A DNA stretch of 64,000 bases, from NCBI GenBank assembly GCA_963717725.1, contig CAVQWS010000010.1, forward strand, positions 124,001 to 188,000, written 5' to 3'. This DNA comes from AC-32 sp963717725. GTDB lineage: Bacteria; Actinomycetota; Thermoleophilia; Gaiellales; Gaiellaceae. Shown here piece by piece: positions 1-7,889 of the stretch; position 1 is the first letter of the stretch; every line of letters starts with the position of its first letter. The translations under genes were made by a program, and so were the position numbers. The notes beneath the pieces are model-generated. The model worked only from the letters and a program-made list of their open reading frames with translations. It was not told where the DNA came from and did no database searches.

Positions 1-93
1 CACGACCGCGAGGATGCCGATGTTCAGCATCACCATCGCCATCAGGAGCTCGATCAGGCCGAAGCCCTGCTCTGCACGAAGCCGCACGCGCAC
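1..93 (-). CDS. Type IV prepilin-like protein, N-terminal fragment (cut by window edge)
   Basis: Only the first 31 codons are in the window. They read a short basic leader, then GFGLIELLMAMVML, the class III signal peptide with the Gly-Phe cleavage site, a Glu at mature position 5 and a hydrophobic helix. Pilins and pseudopilins carry this motif, which is cut and methylated by the prepilin peptidase. I chose the GTG at 93 because AGGAG lies four bases upstream. An in-frame ATG at 138 would add 15 residues and lacks a clear ribosome site. The gene is divergent from pilC at 162, so the two probably share control. Major pilin or minor pseudopilin cannot be decided. Confidence 0.75.
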   Translation of the reverse strand, partial: MRVRLRAEQGFGLIELLMAMVMLNIGILAVV

Positions 94-101
94 GTGACTC
101 C

Positions 102-151
102 TATCGGCAAAGCGCCGTCGTCCCTCAAGCGGCGCCATCCCCCTGCCGATA
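102..151. promoter_or_regulatory. Inverted repeat between divergent prepilin and pilC genes
   Basis: TATCGGCA at 102-109 is matched exactly, inverted, by TGCCGATA at 144-151. The arms lie in the 68-base gap between the two divergent pilus genes. They could be a two-site operator or a weak stem. No clear -35/-10 pair is visible. Confidence 0.25.
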
Positions 152-161
152 CGAACTGCGT

Positions 162-1373
162 ATGGCGGCGTACACCTACAGCGCGATCAACGCTGAGGGA
201 CTGCAGCTGGCGGGCGAGGTCCATGCCCCAGACCTCGACGCTGCGCGTGAACAGCTGCGCGTCCGCGGACTGCTCGCCGAGTTCCTCCAGGAGCTCCCCG
301 CGAGTGGCGAGGAGGGCGCCCGCACCGTCTTCAAGAAGATCAAGCCAAAGACGCTGCAGATCTTTTCGCGCCAGTTCGCGACGATGATCGAGGCGGGCCT
401 GAACGTCGTCAGCTCGCTCGTGATCCTCGAGGAGCAGACCGACGACCCGTACTTCGCGCTCGTGATCCGCGAGATCCGCGCCGACGTCGAGGGCGGCCTG
501 CTGCTCTCGCAGGCGCTCAGCCGCCATCCGAAGATCTTCACCCGCCTCTACGTCGCGATGGTCGAGGCCGGCGAGGCCGCCGGAATCCTGGACACCGTGC
601 TCGACCGCGTCGCGCTGCAGATCGAGAAGGAGACGCAGATCAAGCGCCGCGTCAAGAGCGCGATGATGTACCCGACGATGGTGATGATCTTCGCCACCCT
701 CGTCCTGATCGGCCTGCTGATGTTCCTCGTGCCGGTCTTCGTGAACATCTTCGCCCAGCTGAACGGCCAGCTGCCGACCCTCACGCAGTGGGTCGTCGCT
801 GCCTCCGACCAGCTGCGCCACCACTGGTTCATCATCTTCCCGGTCTTCTTCGGGATGATCTGGGGCGTCCGCCGCTTCAAGAAGACCGAGCCCGGGCGCC
901 AGCTTTGGGACCGGATCAAGCTGAAGATCCCGATGAAGATCGGCGACGTCGTCCTGAAGGTGACGATGGCCCGCTTCTCGCGGACGCTCTCGACCCTCGT
1001 GGCTGCCGGCGTGGACATCATCAAGGCGCTCGAGATCACCGGCCAGACCGCAGGCAACTGGGTCGTCGAGGAAGCGCTCGCGGATGTGCGGCAGAAGGTG
1101 CACCAGGGCGTCCCGATCGCCCAGCCGCTGATCGAGAACCCGGTGTTCCCGCCGATGGTCAGCCAGATGGTGAAGATCGGCGAGGAGACGGGAGAGCTCG
1201 AGAAGATGCTCGGCAAGATCGCCGACTTCTACGAGGACGAGGTCGATTCGGCAATCGCCTCGCTGACCGCGATCATCGAGCCACTGATGATGATCGGCGT
1301 CGGCGCGATGGTCGGCGTGATCATCATCTCGATGTACCTGCCGATGTTCAAGCTGCTCTCGCTGGTCAAGTAG
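162..1373 (+). CDS. pilC: Type IV pilus/type II secretion inner membrane platform protein PilC (GspF family)
   Basis: This 403-residue protein has the usual length and layout of PilC/GspF. A short N-terminal domain opens with YTYSAINAEG. Two repeats of the T2SF domain follow, at roughly residues 65-190 and 265-390, each ending in membrane helices (one near 165-195, the last near 365-395). PilC sits in the inner membrane and links the PilB and PilT ATPases to pilus assembly. No pilB, pilT or pilD is visible here; the only pilus neighbour is the divergent prepilin fragment. No strong ribosome site precedes the ATG, but the MAAYTYSA start fits the family. It ends ten bases before the convergent monooxygenase gene. 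Confidence 0.93.
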   Translation: MAAYTYSAINAEGLQLAGEVHAPDLDAAREQLRVRGLLAEFLQELPASGEEGARTVFKKIKPKTLQIFSRQFATMIEAGLNVVSSLVILEEQTDDPYFALVIREIRADVEGGLLLSQALSRHPKIFTRLYVAMVEAGEAAGILDTVLDRVALQIEKETQIKRRVKSAMMYPTMVMIFATLVLIGLLMFLVPVFVNIFAQLNGQLPTLTQWVVAASDQLRHHWFIIFPVFFGMIWGVRRFKKTEPGRQLWDRIKLKIPMKIGDVVLKVTMARFSRTLSTLVAAGVDIIKALEITGQTAGNWVVEEALADVRQKVHQGVPIAQPLIENPVFPPMVSQMVKIGEETGELEKMLGKIADFYEDEVDSAIASLTAIIEPLMMIGVGAMVGVIIISMYLPMFKLLSLVK

Positions 1374-1382
1374 CTCTCCCGG

Positions 1383-2495
1383 TCAGTCTCTCCCTTCCTG
1401 TGCCGGTGCCTTCGATTGCCGGTACTCCGCGAGCTTCCCGGCAATGAACTCCGCGTCGTTCTTGATGAAGCCGATCAGTGCCGAGCCGCGTGTGTGCTGC
1501 CAGGTGAGGCCTAGAAAGTAGAGGCCGGGGACATCGCTGACGCCGCGGCGGTGGCGTAGCCGACCGTCCTCGTCGAGGATTGGCAGCTTGATCGAGGAGT
1601 AGTCGGAGCGGTAGCCGGTCGCCCAGATGACCGCGTCGAGCTCGAGTTCACTCCCGTCTTCGAAGCGCACGCGCCGGCCCTCGCCGTCGACTAGCCGTGG
1701 CTTGAGCTCGACGCCGTAGCGCTCGGTCATCTCGCGCGGACTCGAGCCGATCAGCGTGTCGCGCGCGCTCAGCTTGCGGCCAAGGCGTGACTCGACCGTC
1801 TTGTTGATGAGGCGTGTCTTGGTCAGCCACCAGAAGAGGTCGCGCCCGAGCACGCGCTGGGGCAGCGGCTTTTGTTGCGACCCGATCGAGAGCACGACCT
1901 TGCGCGTCGCCGCGAGCTCCTTCGCGATCTGAAAGCCCGTATTGCCGCCGCCGACCACGAGCACTGTGCCGTTTGGCACGTCACCCGGCTTGCGGTAGCC
2001 GACGGCATGGGTCCGGAATAGATCGCCAGACAGCTTCTCGTTGAGCTTTGGCACGTACGGCGTCTGGAACGGGCCCGTCGCGACGACGACCTGGTCGGCG
2101 ATGAACATCCGTCCCCCGACGGCAAGCCGGAACCGGCCGTCGTCGCCCTGGTCAAGCTGCTCGACCGGGCTGTTCAGCTCGATCGGCAACTCGAAGGTCT
2201 TGGGGTAGCGCTCGAGGTAGCTGATCACCTCGTCCCGGGTCGGGTAGCCGTCCGGGTCACCGGGAAACGGAAGTCCCGGAAGCGCGCTGTAGCGACGGGC
2301 TGTGAAGAGCGTTAGCGAGTCCCAGCGCTGGCGCCATGCCGGCGCAAGTTCGCTCGCGCGCTCGAGGATCACGAAGCGGCAGCCCTGCCGTCTCAGGTAA
2401 TGGCCAATCGCCAGTCCGGCCTGGCCGCCGCCGACGACTGCCACATCGAGGTGCTGTGGGCTGCCGTCGTAGGAATGGCTCGAATCAAGGTTCAC
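1383..2495 (-). CDS. Flavin-containing monooxygenase-like NAD(P)/FAD oxidoreductase
   Basis: A 370-residue two-dinucleotide-fold flavoprotein. An FAD-binding GGGQAG lies near the N-terminus (VAVVGGGQAGLAIGHYL), an NAD(P)H-binding GGGNTG in the middle (VVGGGNTGFQIAKEL), and the late ATGYRSD motif is present. This pattern fits the CzcO/YUCCA-like branch of flavin monooxygenases, which oxygenate small organic substrates using NADPH. The substrate is unknown. I start at the GTG at 2495 because AAGGGG lies six bases upstream; a longer frame to 2555 would cover the promoter. It is divergent from the cyclase-YHS gene and convergent with pilC. Confidence 0.85.
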   Translation of the reverse strand: MNLDSSHSYDGSPQHLDVAVVGGGQAGLAIGHYLRRQGCRFVILERASELAPAWRQRWDSLTLFTARRYSALPGLPFPGDPDGYPTRDEVISYLERYPKTFELPIELNSPVEQLDQGDDGRFRLAVGGRMFIADQVVVATGPFQTPYVPKLNEKLSGDLFRTHAVGYRKPGDVPNGTVLVVGGGNTGFQIAKELAATRKVVLSIGSQQKPLPQRVLGRDLFWWLTKTRLINKTVESRLGRKLSARDTLIGSSPREMTERYGVELKPRLVDGEGRRVRFEDGSELELDAVIWATGYRSDYSSIKLPILDEDGRLRHRRGVSDVPGLYFLGLTWQHTRGSALIGFIKNDAEFIAGKLAEYRQSKAPAQEGRD

Positions 2496-2526
2496 GCAGG
2501 ACCCCTTTGTACGCAGGTCGCGTTGG

Positions 2527-2555
2527 AATAAACGATTACGTTGTATCCGTGTCAA
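2527..2555 (-). promoter_or_regulatory. Sigma-70-like promoter for the flavin monooxygenase
   Basis: On the minus strand, a perfect TTGACA (2550-2555) and TTTATT (2527-2532, four of six -10 bases) are separated by 17 bases. Transcription would start near 2520, giving a leader of about 25 bases before the GTG at 2495. The -35 box overlaps the likely start codon of the divergent cyclase gene, so the two genes may interfere. Confidence 0.5.
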
Positions 2556-3208
2556 GCGGCGCCGAAGCCACCTTCCTGTTCGCGGACATCGCGGGCTTTA
2601 CGGCGCTCACGGAGGCGCATGGAGACGAGGAGGCCGTGCAACTCGTGGAGGAGTTCGCGAATGCCGTTCAGGCGGAGCTTCCACGCGTCGGCGGCGAGCA
2701 CGTGAAGACGGTCGGGGATGCGCTCATGCTCCGGGTGCCCGATCCCGCCGATGCTGTTCGCCTCGGCTTGTGGATTACGCGCAATGCCATGAGCGGCCAC
2801 CAGGCGCCATCGGTCCGCGTCGGCGGCAACCACGGCTCGGCCGTCGAGCGCAACGGGGACTACTTCGGGTCGACGATCAATGTCGCGGCGCGAGTTTCGG
2901 CGCTCGCCGCCGGTGGCGAGGTACTTGTCACCGGGCAGACGGCAGCGCTCGCGCCTGATCTCGAGGGGGTGCTCTACGAGTCCCGTGGGCGGCAAGTCCT
3001 ACGCAACGTCGCTGAGCCGGTCGAGATTTTCGCCGTCGTTCGAGTGGACGAGAATGCCGATCACCTGGCGATCGACCCCGTCTGCCAGATGGCGGTCGAT
3101 CCAGAGCGCGCGGTCGGTCGCCTGCTGCTCGACGAGCAGGCGTACCACTTCTGTTCGCTTACGTGTGCGGCAGCCTTTGCCCAGCACCCGGAGCGGTACG
3201 CGGAATAG
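2549..3208 (+). CDS. Class III adenylate/guanylate cyclase domain fused to a YHS domain
   Basis: About 219 residues from GTG 2549. Residues ~8-165 are a class III nucleotide cyclase catalytic domain. FADIAGFT supplies the first metal Asp, KTVGDALML the Lys and second metal Asp, and GSTINVAARV the Asn and Arg that stabilise the transition state, so the active site looks complete. The last ~40 residues (DPVCQMAVDPERA, then YHFCSLTC) form a YHS domain, a small metal-linked module with DPVCxM and a late Cys pair. No membrane or sensor domain is present. The start is uncertain because no ribosome site is obvious and the upstream open frame is antisense to the monooxygenase. Cyclase activity is likely; AMP versus GMP specificity is not decided. 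Confidence 0.8.
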   Translation: MSSGAEATFLFADIAGFTALTEAHGDEEAVQLVEEFANAVQAELPRVGGEHVKTVGDALMLRVPDPADAVRLGLWITRNAMSGHQAPSVRVGGNHGSAVERNGDYFGSTINVAARVSALAAGGEVLVTGQTAALAPDLEGVLYESRGRQVLRNVAEPVEIFAVVRVDENADHLAIDPVCQMAVDPERAVGRLLLDEQAYHFCSLTCAAAFAQHPERYAE

Positions 3209-3424
3209 CTGCGTCACGCGAGACCTTGGCGACGGCGTAGACGGGCTCGGCCGGACTCAGCTGATGCAGCTAGGCGGCGCGCGCGCGTTTCAGGACATGC
3301 AACGGCCTGCTAGACGATCCACCGACGATCGGCGCGCTGCGCCCCTCGCCGAAGCGTGGATCCGCGGACAGGTTGGCCTCGGACCCGGCTAGACGATGCC
3401 GAGCCTTGCGATCCGCCCGGTCAG

Positions 3425-5023
3425 TCAGCCGCCCAGCACGATCTCTGCCGCACCCGAGGGCTCCGGGTCGGGCAGTCGCGTCATCCGGAATCCGTTCAAC
3501 AGGCCGAGCAGGGCGGCCAGCAGCGGCACCAGCAACGCGATCTGCAGCGCCCGTGGCCGCGCGATCGTGTTGATGTGGATGATCTCGGCCTGGACGTCCG
3601 CCGGCTGGCCGTCGAGCAGCTCGTCGAGATGCGTGTTGGTGATCACCTCGGCGTTCTTTTCGAGACCCTTTGAGACCTGCTGCTGCTCCGCCGGCGAGAG
3701 CACCTTGCTGTTGTCCGAGTAGTGGGTGAAGAGGAGCGAGAGCGAGGCCAGCATGATCGCGCCTGCGAAGGCGAGCCCGAAGGCGAGGCCGAACGACCCG
3801 CCGGCCGAGTTCACGCCCGCCGCCTCGCTCACCCGCTCTTCCTCGATCGGCGACAGGGTGTAGTTGTTCAGCTGCGAGACGAGCAGCCCTAGGCCGCAGC
3901 CGGCGATCAGGAGCGGCACGACCATCCACCAGCCGGAGTGCGCGCGCGGGACGACCGGGATCAGCACTGCGACTCCCACTGCGAGCAGCAGGAACCCGGC
4001 GCGGATGATCTTGCTCGGGCTGCGCCGGCCGGCCCGCTTTCCGGCCAGCAGGGCGACCGCGAACATGCTCAGCGAGAGCGGTGCCAGCGATAGCCCTGCC
4101 TCGAGCGCGTTGTACTCGAGCACCATCTGGAGGTAGATCGGGAGCGCGATCATCAGCCCGCCGAGCGAGATCTGCTGCAGGGTCTGGGACGAGATTCCGA
4201 GCCGGAAGTACTTCGAGGCGAAGAGACCGGCGTCGAGCAGCGCCGGCTTGCCCTCGCGCTTGCGCTTCCTGAGCCACCACCCGAGTGTTCCGAGCGAGAC
4301 CAGGCCGACCGCGATCAGCGCGCCGACCGCGCCGCCGCCTTCCTGCCAGACGAGGATCCCCAGCACGACGCCGCTCATCCCGACGGCCGAGAGGACGGCG
4401 CCGACGTAGTCGACTCCCCGCGAGCCGGTGTACGGCACGTCGTGGACGCGTCCGCTGCCGAGCAGCACGAGCGCGATGATCAGAACCTCCCCGCCGAAGG
4501 CGACGCGCCAGGAGAGATAGGTCGTGATGAAGCCGCCGAGGAGCGGCCCCACGGCAGCGGCGATAGCCGCCGCGGCTCCGACCAGCGCGTAGGCCTGCCG
4601 CTGCATCGGTCCCTGGAAGTTGCCGTGGATCAGGGACTGCATCGCCGGGAGCAGGAGCGACGCACCGAGGCCGCCGATGATCGCCCAGAAGATGATGATC
4701 GGGACGAGGCTCTGCGAGAGCGTCATCGACAGCGCTCCGGCCGCGTAGCCGAGCAGGCCGAGGATGTACGCGCGCTTGCGGCCGAAGAGGTCGCCGATCT
4801 TGCTGCCGATCAGGATGAAGGCCGCCGAGACGAGTGCTTCCAGCGCGATCGCGGACTGCACGCCGCTGGCGGTCGTGTCGAGGTCGTGGACGACCGCCGA
4901 GATCGACACGTTCATCAGCGACGTGTCGACCACGAGCACGAACATCGCCATCGCGAGCAGGATCGCGACCAGCTTGTCGCCGCTCGATTCCGCAGGAGCT
5001 GCAACCGTCGACTCGACCGCCAT
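3425..5023 (-). CDS. MFS drug/proton antiporter, 14-helix DHA2 (EmrB/QacA) type
   Basis: About 532 residues with many hydrophobic helices spread over the whole length, as in 14-helix DHA2 exporters. Motif A is clear between helices 2 and 3 (GSKIGDLFGRKR). Helix 1 has the DHA2-like VVDTSLMNVSI. A long loop near the C-terminus precedes the last helix. Such proteins export drugs or metabolites in exchange for protons. Either GTG 5032 or ATG 5023 could be the start; CAGAG eight bases before 5023 favours the latter. It lies 49 bases after pdxH on the same strand and may be the tail of that operon. Its 3' end faces the cyclase-YHS gene across 216 bases in which I see nothing definite. Confidence 0.88.
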   Translation of the reverse strand: MAVESTVAAPAESSGDKLVAILLAMAMFVLVVDTSLMNVSISAVVHDLDTTASGVQSAIALEALVSAAFILIGSKIGDLFGRKRAYILGLLGYAAGALSMTLSQSLVPIIIFWAIIGGLGASLLLPAMQSLIHGNFQGPMQRQAYALVGAAAAIAAAVGPLLGGFITTYLSWRVAFGGEVLIIALVLLGSGRVHDVPYTGSRGVDYVGAVLSAVGMSGVVLGILVWQEGGGAVGALIAVGLVSLGTLGWWLRKRKREGKPALLDAGLFASKYFRLGISSQTLQQISLGGLMIALPIYLQMVLEYNALEAGLSLAPLSLSMFAVALLAGKRAGRRSPSKIIRAGFLLLAVGVAVLIPVVPRAHSGWWMVVPLLIAGCGLGLLVSQLNNYTLSPIEEERVSEAAGVNSAGGSFGLAFGLAFAGAIMLASLSLLFTHYSDNSKVLSPAEQQQVSKGLEKNAEVITNTHLDELLDGQPADVQAEIIHINTIARPRALQIALLVPLLAALLGLLNGFRMTRLPDPEPSGAAEIVLGG

Positions 5024-5072
5024 GGCCGGCACTCTGAGCGCGGCTCAACGCCGCCGCATCGTCCGGAGTGAA

Positions 5073-5642
5073 CTACGGCGCCAGTTGTTCGCCGACCCAG
5101 CCCTCGCGCGCGCGCGTGAACCTGACGCGTTCGTGCAGGCGGTCGTCGCGGTGCTGCCAGAGCTCGATTGCCTCCGGCTCGAGCACGTAGCCGCCCCAGC
5201 GGCCGGGTCTTGGCACCTCGTCGCCGGGGAGGAGACGCTCGAACTCGGCCTCTAGCTCTTCGCGGCTTGTGATCGGCTCGCCCTGCCGCGAAGCCGCCGC
5301 CGCGGCCCGCGAGCGCGGCGGGCGCGTCGCCCAGTACGCGTCCGACTCCTCCGCCGAGAGGCGCCGCACCGTCCCCTCGACCCGCACCTGCCGCCCCAGC
5401 GGCCGCCAGTAGAAGACGAGCGCCGCGCGCGGGTTCTCGACCAGCTCGCGGCCCTTGCGGCTCTCGTAGCCGCTGAAGAAGGTGAAGCCGCGCTCGTCTG
5501 CGCTCTTCAGCAGCAGCATCCGCGCCGAGGGCCGGCCGTCCGCGTCGGCGGTGGCGAGCGTCATCACCTCCGGCGCGTCCACGCCGGCTGCGCGCGCGGC
5601 CTCGAACCACTCGTGGAAGACCGCGAGCGGGTCTACCGCCAT
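5073..5642 (-). CDS. pdxH: Pyridoxamine 5'-phosphate oxidase family protein
   Basis: A 189-residue flavoprotein of the PdxH family, which oxidises pyridoxine or pyridoxamine phosphate to pyridoxal 5'-phosphate using FMN. The family blocks are present: PSARMLLLKSADERGFTFFS with FMN-contacting residues, YESRKGREL, RVEGTVRRLS and the C-terminal ELWQHRDDRLHERVRF. It is slightly shorter than the ~215-residue E. coli enzyme at the N-terminus. The ATG at 5642 lies inside the end of the creatininase gene (10-base overlap), so translation is likely coupled. Confidence 0.88.
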   Translation of the reverse strand: MAVDPLAVFHEWFEAARAAGVDAPEVMTLATADADGRPSARMLLLKSADERGFTFFSGYESRKGRELVENPRAALVFYWRPLGRQVRVEGTVRRLSAEESDAYWATRPPRSRAAAAASRQGEPITSREELEAEFERLLPGDEVPRPGRWGGYVLEPEAIELWQHRDDRLHERVRFTRAREGWVGEQLAP

Positions 5643-6334
5643 GCGCTCTCGAGCAGCTCGCGAACCTCTTCGACGCCGGTCTGCCAGACGGCTTCGACCT
5701 GCTCGTCCGGCAGCTCGTACGCGCCTGCGAAGACGCCGTCGCCGAGCAGCTCGCGCACGCCCTCGGGCGAGGCGACACGGTAGGCGGCCTCGTCGAGCGG
5801 CGGCTTGCGCTCCTGTGGCAGGTCGACGCCGGCCAACCGCGTCCAGGGGAAGTTCTCGAACCAGTTCGCGTGGCTCGGCTCCGGGTCGATCTGCTTCGCG
5901 GCTGCGACCACGCGCTCGCTCGACCACCAGCTGTGGAAGATCGCCTGCGCGTCCGGGTGCGCCGCCGCCCACTCGCGCACCAGCGAGCCGCCCGCGATGT
6001 TGCCGCCGTGGCCGTTGACGAGCAGGAAGCGCCGGAAGCCCTGGCCGTGGAGCGAGTCGAGCAGGTCGCGCAGGACGGCGAGGAAGGTCTCGAGCCGCAG
6101 CGTCGGGCTGCCCGGGTAGGCCGCGAACGACGGCGTCAGCCCGTAGGCGAGCACCGGCAGCACGAGCACGCCCAGCGGCTCCGCGGCCTCGGCCGAGACG
6201 CGCTCGGCGAGGATGTTGTCGGTCTCGAGCGAGAGGTAGCCGTGCTGCTCGGTCGAGCCGACCGGCAGGACGACGCGGTCGTCCCGCGAGAGGTACTCCT
6301 CGACCTGCAGCCAGTTGAGGTCACGCGCGCGCAT
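5633..6334 (-). CDS. Creatininase-family amidohydrolase
   Basis: 233 residues with the family's metal-binding pattern: GSTEQHGYLSLETDN near residue 27 (Glu, His and Asp ligands) and LLVNGHGGN in the middle. The family includes creatinine amidohydrolase, the mycofactocin maturation protease MftE and a formamide hydrolase of riboflavin-type pathways. Sequence alone does not choose between them, and no mycofactocin genes are present. Its ATG shares a base with the stop of the upstream permease (TGATG), and its end overlaps pdxH, so it is firmly part of the transporter operon. A role in processing an exported or imported amide is inference. Confidence 0.82.
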   Translation of the reverse strand: MRARDLNWLQVEEYLSRDDRVVLPVGSTEQHGYLSLETDNILAERVSAEAAEPLGVLVLPVLAYGLTPSFAAYPGSPTLRLETFLAVLRDLLDSLHGQGFRRFLLVNGHGGNIAGGSLVREWAAAHPDAQAIFHSWWSSERVVAAAKQIDPEPSHANWFENFPWTRLAGVDLPQERKPPLDEAAYRVASPEGVRELLGDGVFAGAYELPDEQVEAVWQTGVEEVRELLESAWR

Positions 6335-7122
6335 CAGGAGCGCTCGAGCGTCGCATAGCGCCGGCCCTGGTACTCGAACCAGCGCATCACGGCGTAGCCC
6401 GCGATCCCGTAGATGGCGCCGATCAGCAGCTCGGCGCCGAGCAGTCCCTTCACGTCGCCGAGCGTGGCGCCGTCGGCGAGCTGGCGCGCCGCCTCGATCG
6501 CGTGCGTGAACGGCAGTCCCTGCGCGAGCGTGCTCATCCAGTCCGGCAGCGCGTCGAGCGGGACGTTGGCGCCGGTGAAGATCAACAGGAAGCCGAAGAT
6601 GACGTTGTTCAGCACCGCGTTCTCGCGGATGCGCAGGCTGACGGCGCCGTTGATCAGCCCGAGCCCGGTGCACGAGAAGGCGGCGATCAGGACGGTGAGC
6701 GCGAGCGGCGCGAGCGAGCTCGCGGGCAGGTGGACGCCGAGGATGAGCGCGCCCACGGCCAGCGAAAAGGCGCCGACGAACGCGCCGTTGATGATCACCG
6801 GCAGCGAGCGGCCGAAGAAGAGCGGCACGCGCGGCGCCGGGCTGACGAGAATCGCGCTCAAGGTGTTCTGGTAGCGCTCGCCGCCGATCATCTGCGCCAT
6901 CGCGAACAGGCACGGGATCGACGCGTACTGGATCGCGTTGCCGATCAAGTAGAACTCGTCCGACTCCAGCTGCGCCGAGCGGCCGATGTAGGCGAAGAGC
7001 AGGATCTGGAAGATCGGCGCCACCAGCATCGTCGGCACGTAGATCCAGGGCGTCAGCCAGTACCAGAGCGCGCGGAAGCTGGTCGCCCCGCCGACGACGA
7101 AGATCCGGGCCGCGACGATCAC
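6334..7122 (-). CDS. ABC-2 type transporter permease (second of pair)
   Basis: 262 residues with six predicted hydrophobic segments and an ABC-2 membrane domain, including the region after helix 4 (GLGLINGAVSLRIRENAV). It pairs with the preceding permease and the ATPase to form a DrrAB-like exporter. The start is GTG 7122, overlapping the stop of the upstream permease as GTGA. Its stop overlaps the creatininase start. The substrate is unknown. Confidence 0.85.
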   Translation of the reverse strand: MIVAARIFVVGGATSFRALWYWLTPWIYVPTMLVAPIFQILLFAYIGRSAQLESDEFYLIGNAIQYASIPCLFAMAQMIGGERYQNTLSAILVSPAPRVPLFFGRSLPVIINGAFVGAFSLAVGALILGVHLPASSLAPLALTVLIAAFSCTGLGLINGAVSLRIRENAVLNNVIFGFLLIFTGANVPLDALPDWMSTLAQGLPFTHAIEAARQLADGATLGDVKGLLGAELLIGAIYGIAGYAVMRWFEYQGRRYATLERS

Positions 7123-7889
7123 GTCAGCGAGAGCGTCCCGCGCTGGCGGGCGGCGCGCAGGACGCGGTCGGTGACGAGCACGCCGACGGACACGTAGGCC
7201 GCACCGAGCCCGAGGCAGAGGAGCAGGTCGGGGAGCGGCGTCCCGCCGAGGGCCGACTCGCGGATCGCGCTCATGCCCCAGGTCGGCGCGAGCACCCAGG
7301 CGATCGGGCGCACCCAGGACGGGAGCAGCGCCAGCGGCACGAGGAAGCCACAGATCAGCCAGACCGGGTACTCGAAGAAGTTGCCGAGCACCCAGGCCGC
7401 CCGGAAGCGGACGAACGAGACCGCGAACAGGAAGCCGAGCCCGCCGAACGAGAGCACCGTGCCGAGGATCGAGAGCGCGAACAGCAGCGGGTGCTCGATC
7501 GTCAGGTCGATCCCGAACAGCAGGCGGCCCCAGAGCAGCGTCGCGACCAGGTTGTAGATCCCGACCGTGGCCAGCCCGAGCGTGGCGGGGAGGAGAACCA
7601 AGGCGAAATGGCGAGGCGCCGCGACGAGCAGCTCGAGCGTCCCCCACCAGCGCTCCCGTTGCATCGCCGACCCGGCCGATGTGCTGACGGACGACCACAT
7701 GCCCATCACGGCCGCGCCGAGCGAGGCGTAGACGAGCGTCCGCGGGCTGGAGCCGGCCCGGAAGACGAAGAACGCGACCGTCGCGAAGAAGAGCGGGTAG
7801 ATCACGTTCCCGAACCCGTCGAACGGCGAGCGCATGATCATCTTGAACTGCAGCAGCCAGCTGACGCCGACGAAGCGCAGCGAGCTCAT
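7119..7889 (-). CDS. ABC-2 type transporter permease (first of pair)
   Basis: 256 residues, six hydrophobic segments, ABC-2 fold. An amphipathic N-terminal stretch (LQFKMIMRSPFDG) precedes helix 1, as usual in this family. Its ATG overlaps the ATPase stop as ATGA, and its end overlaps the second permease as GTGA. Having two different permease genes implies a heterodimeric channel. The exported compound cannot be read from the sequence. Confidence 0.85.
   Translation of the reverse strand: MSSLRFVGVSWLLQFKMIMRSPFDGFGNVIYPLFFATVAFFVFRAGSSPRTLVYASLGAAVMGMWSSVSTSAGSAMQRERWWGTLELLVAAPRHFALVLLPATLGLATVGIYNLVATLLWGRLLFGIDLTIEHPLLFALSILGTVLSFGGLGFLFAVSFVRFRAAWVLGNFFEYPVWLICGFLVPLALLPSWVRPIAWVLAPTWGMSAIRESALGGTPLPDLLLCLGLGAAYVSVGVLVTDRVLRAARQRGTLSLT

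Noticed and set aside
2336..2548. Longer N-terminus for the cyclase-YHS protein
   Set aside because: The open frame upstream of 2549 is antisense to the monooxygenase and contains its promoter; the cyclase domain starts right after 2549.
3209..3424. Terminator or small gene between cyclase-YHS and MFS genes
   Set aside because: CTAGACGAT occurs twice, but no clear stem with U-run and no supported frame was found.
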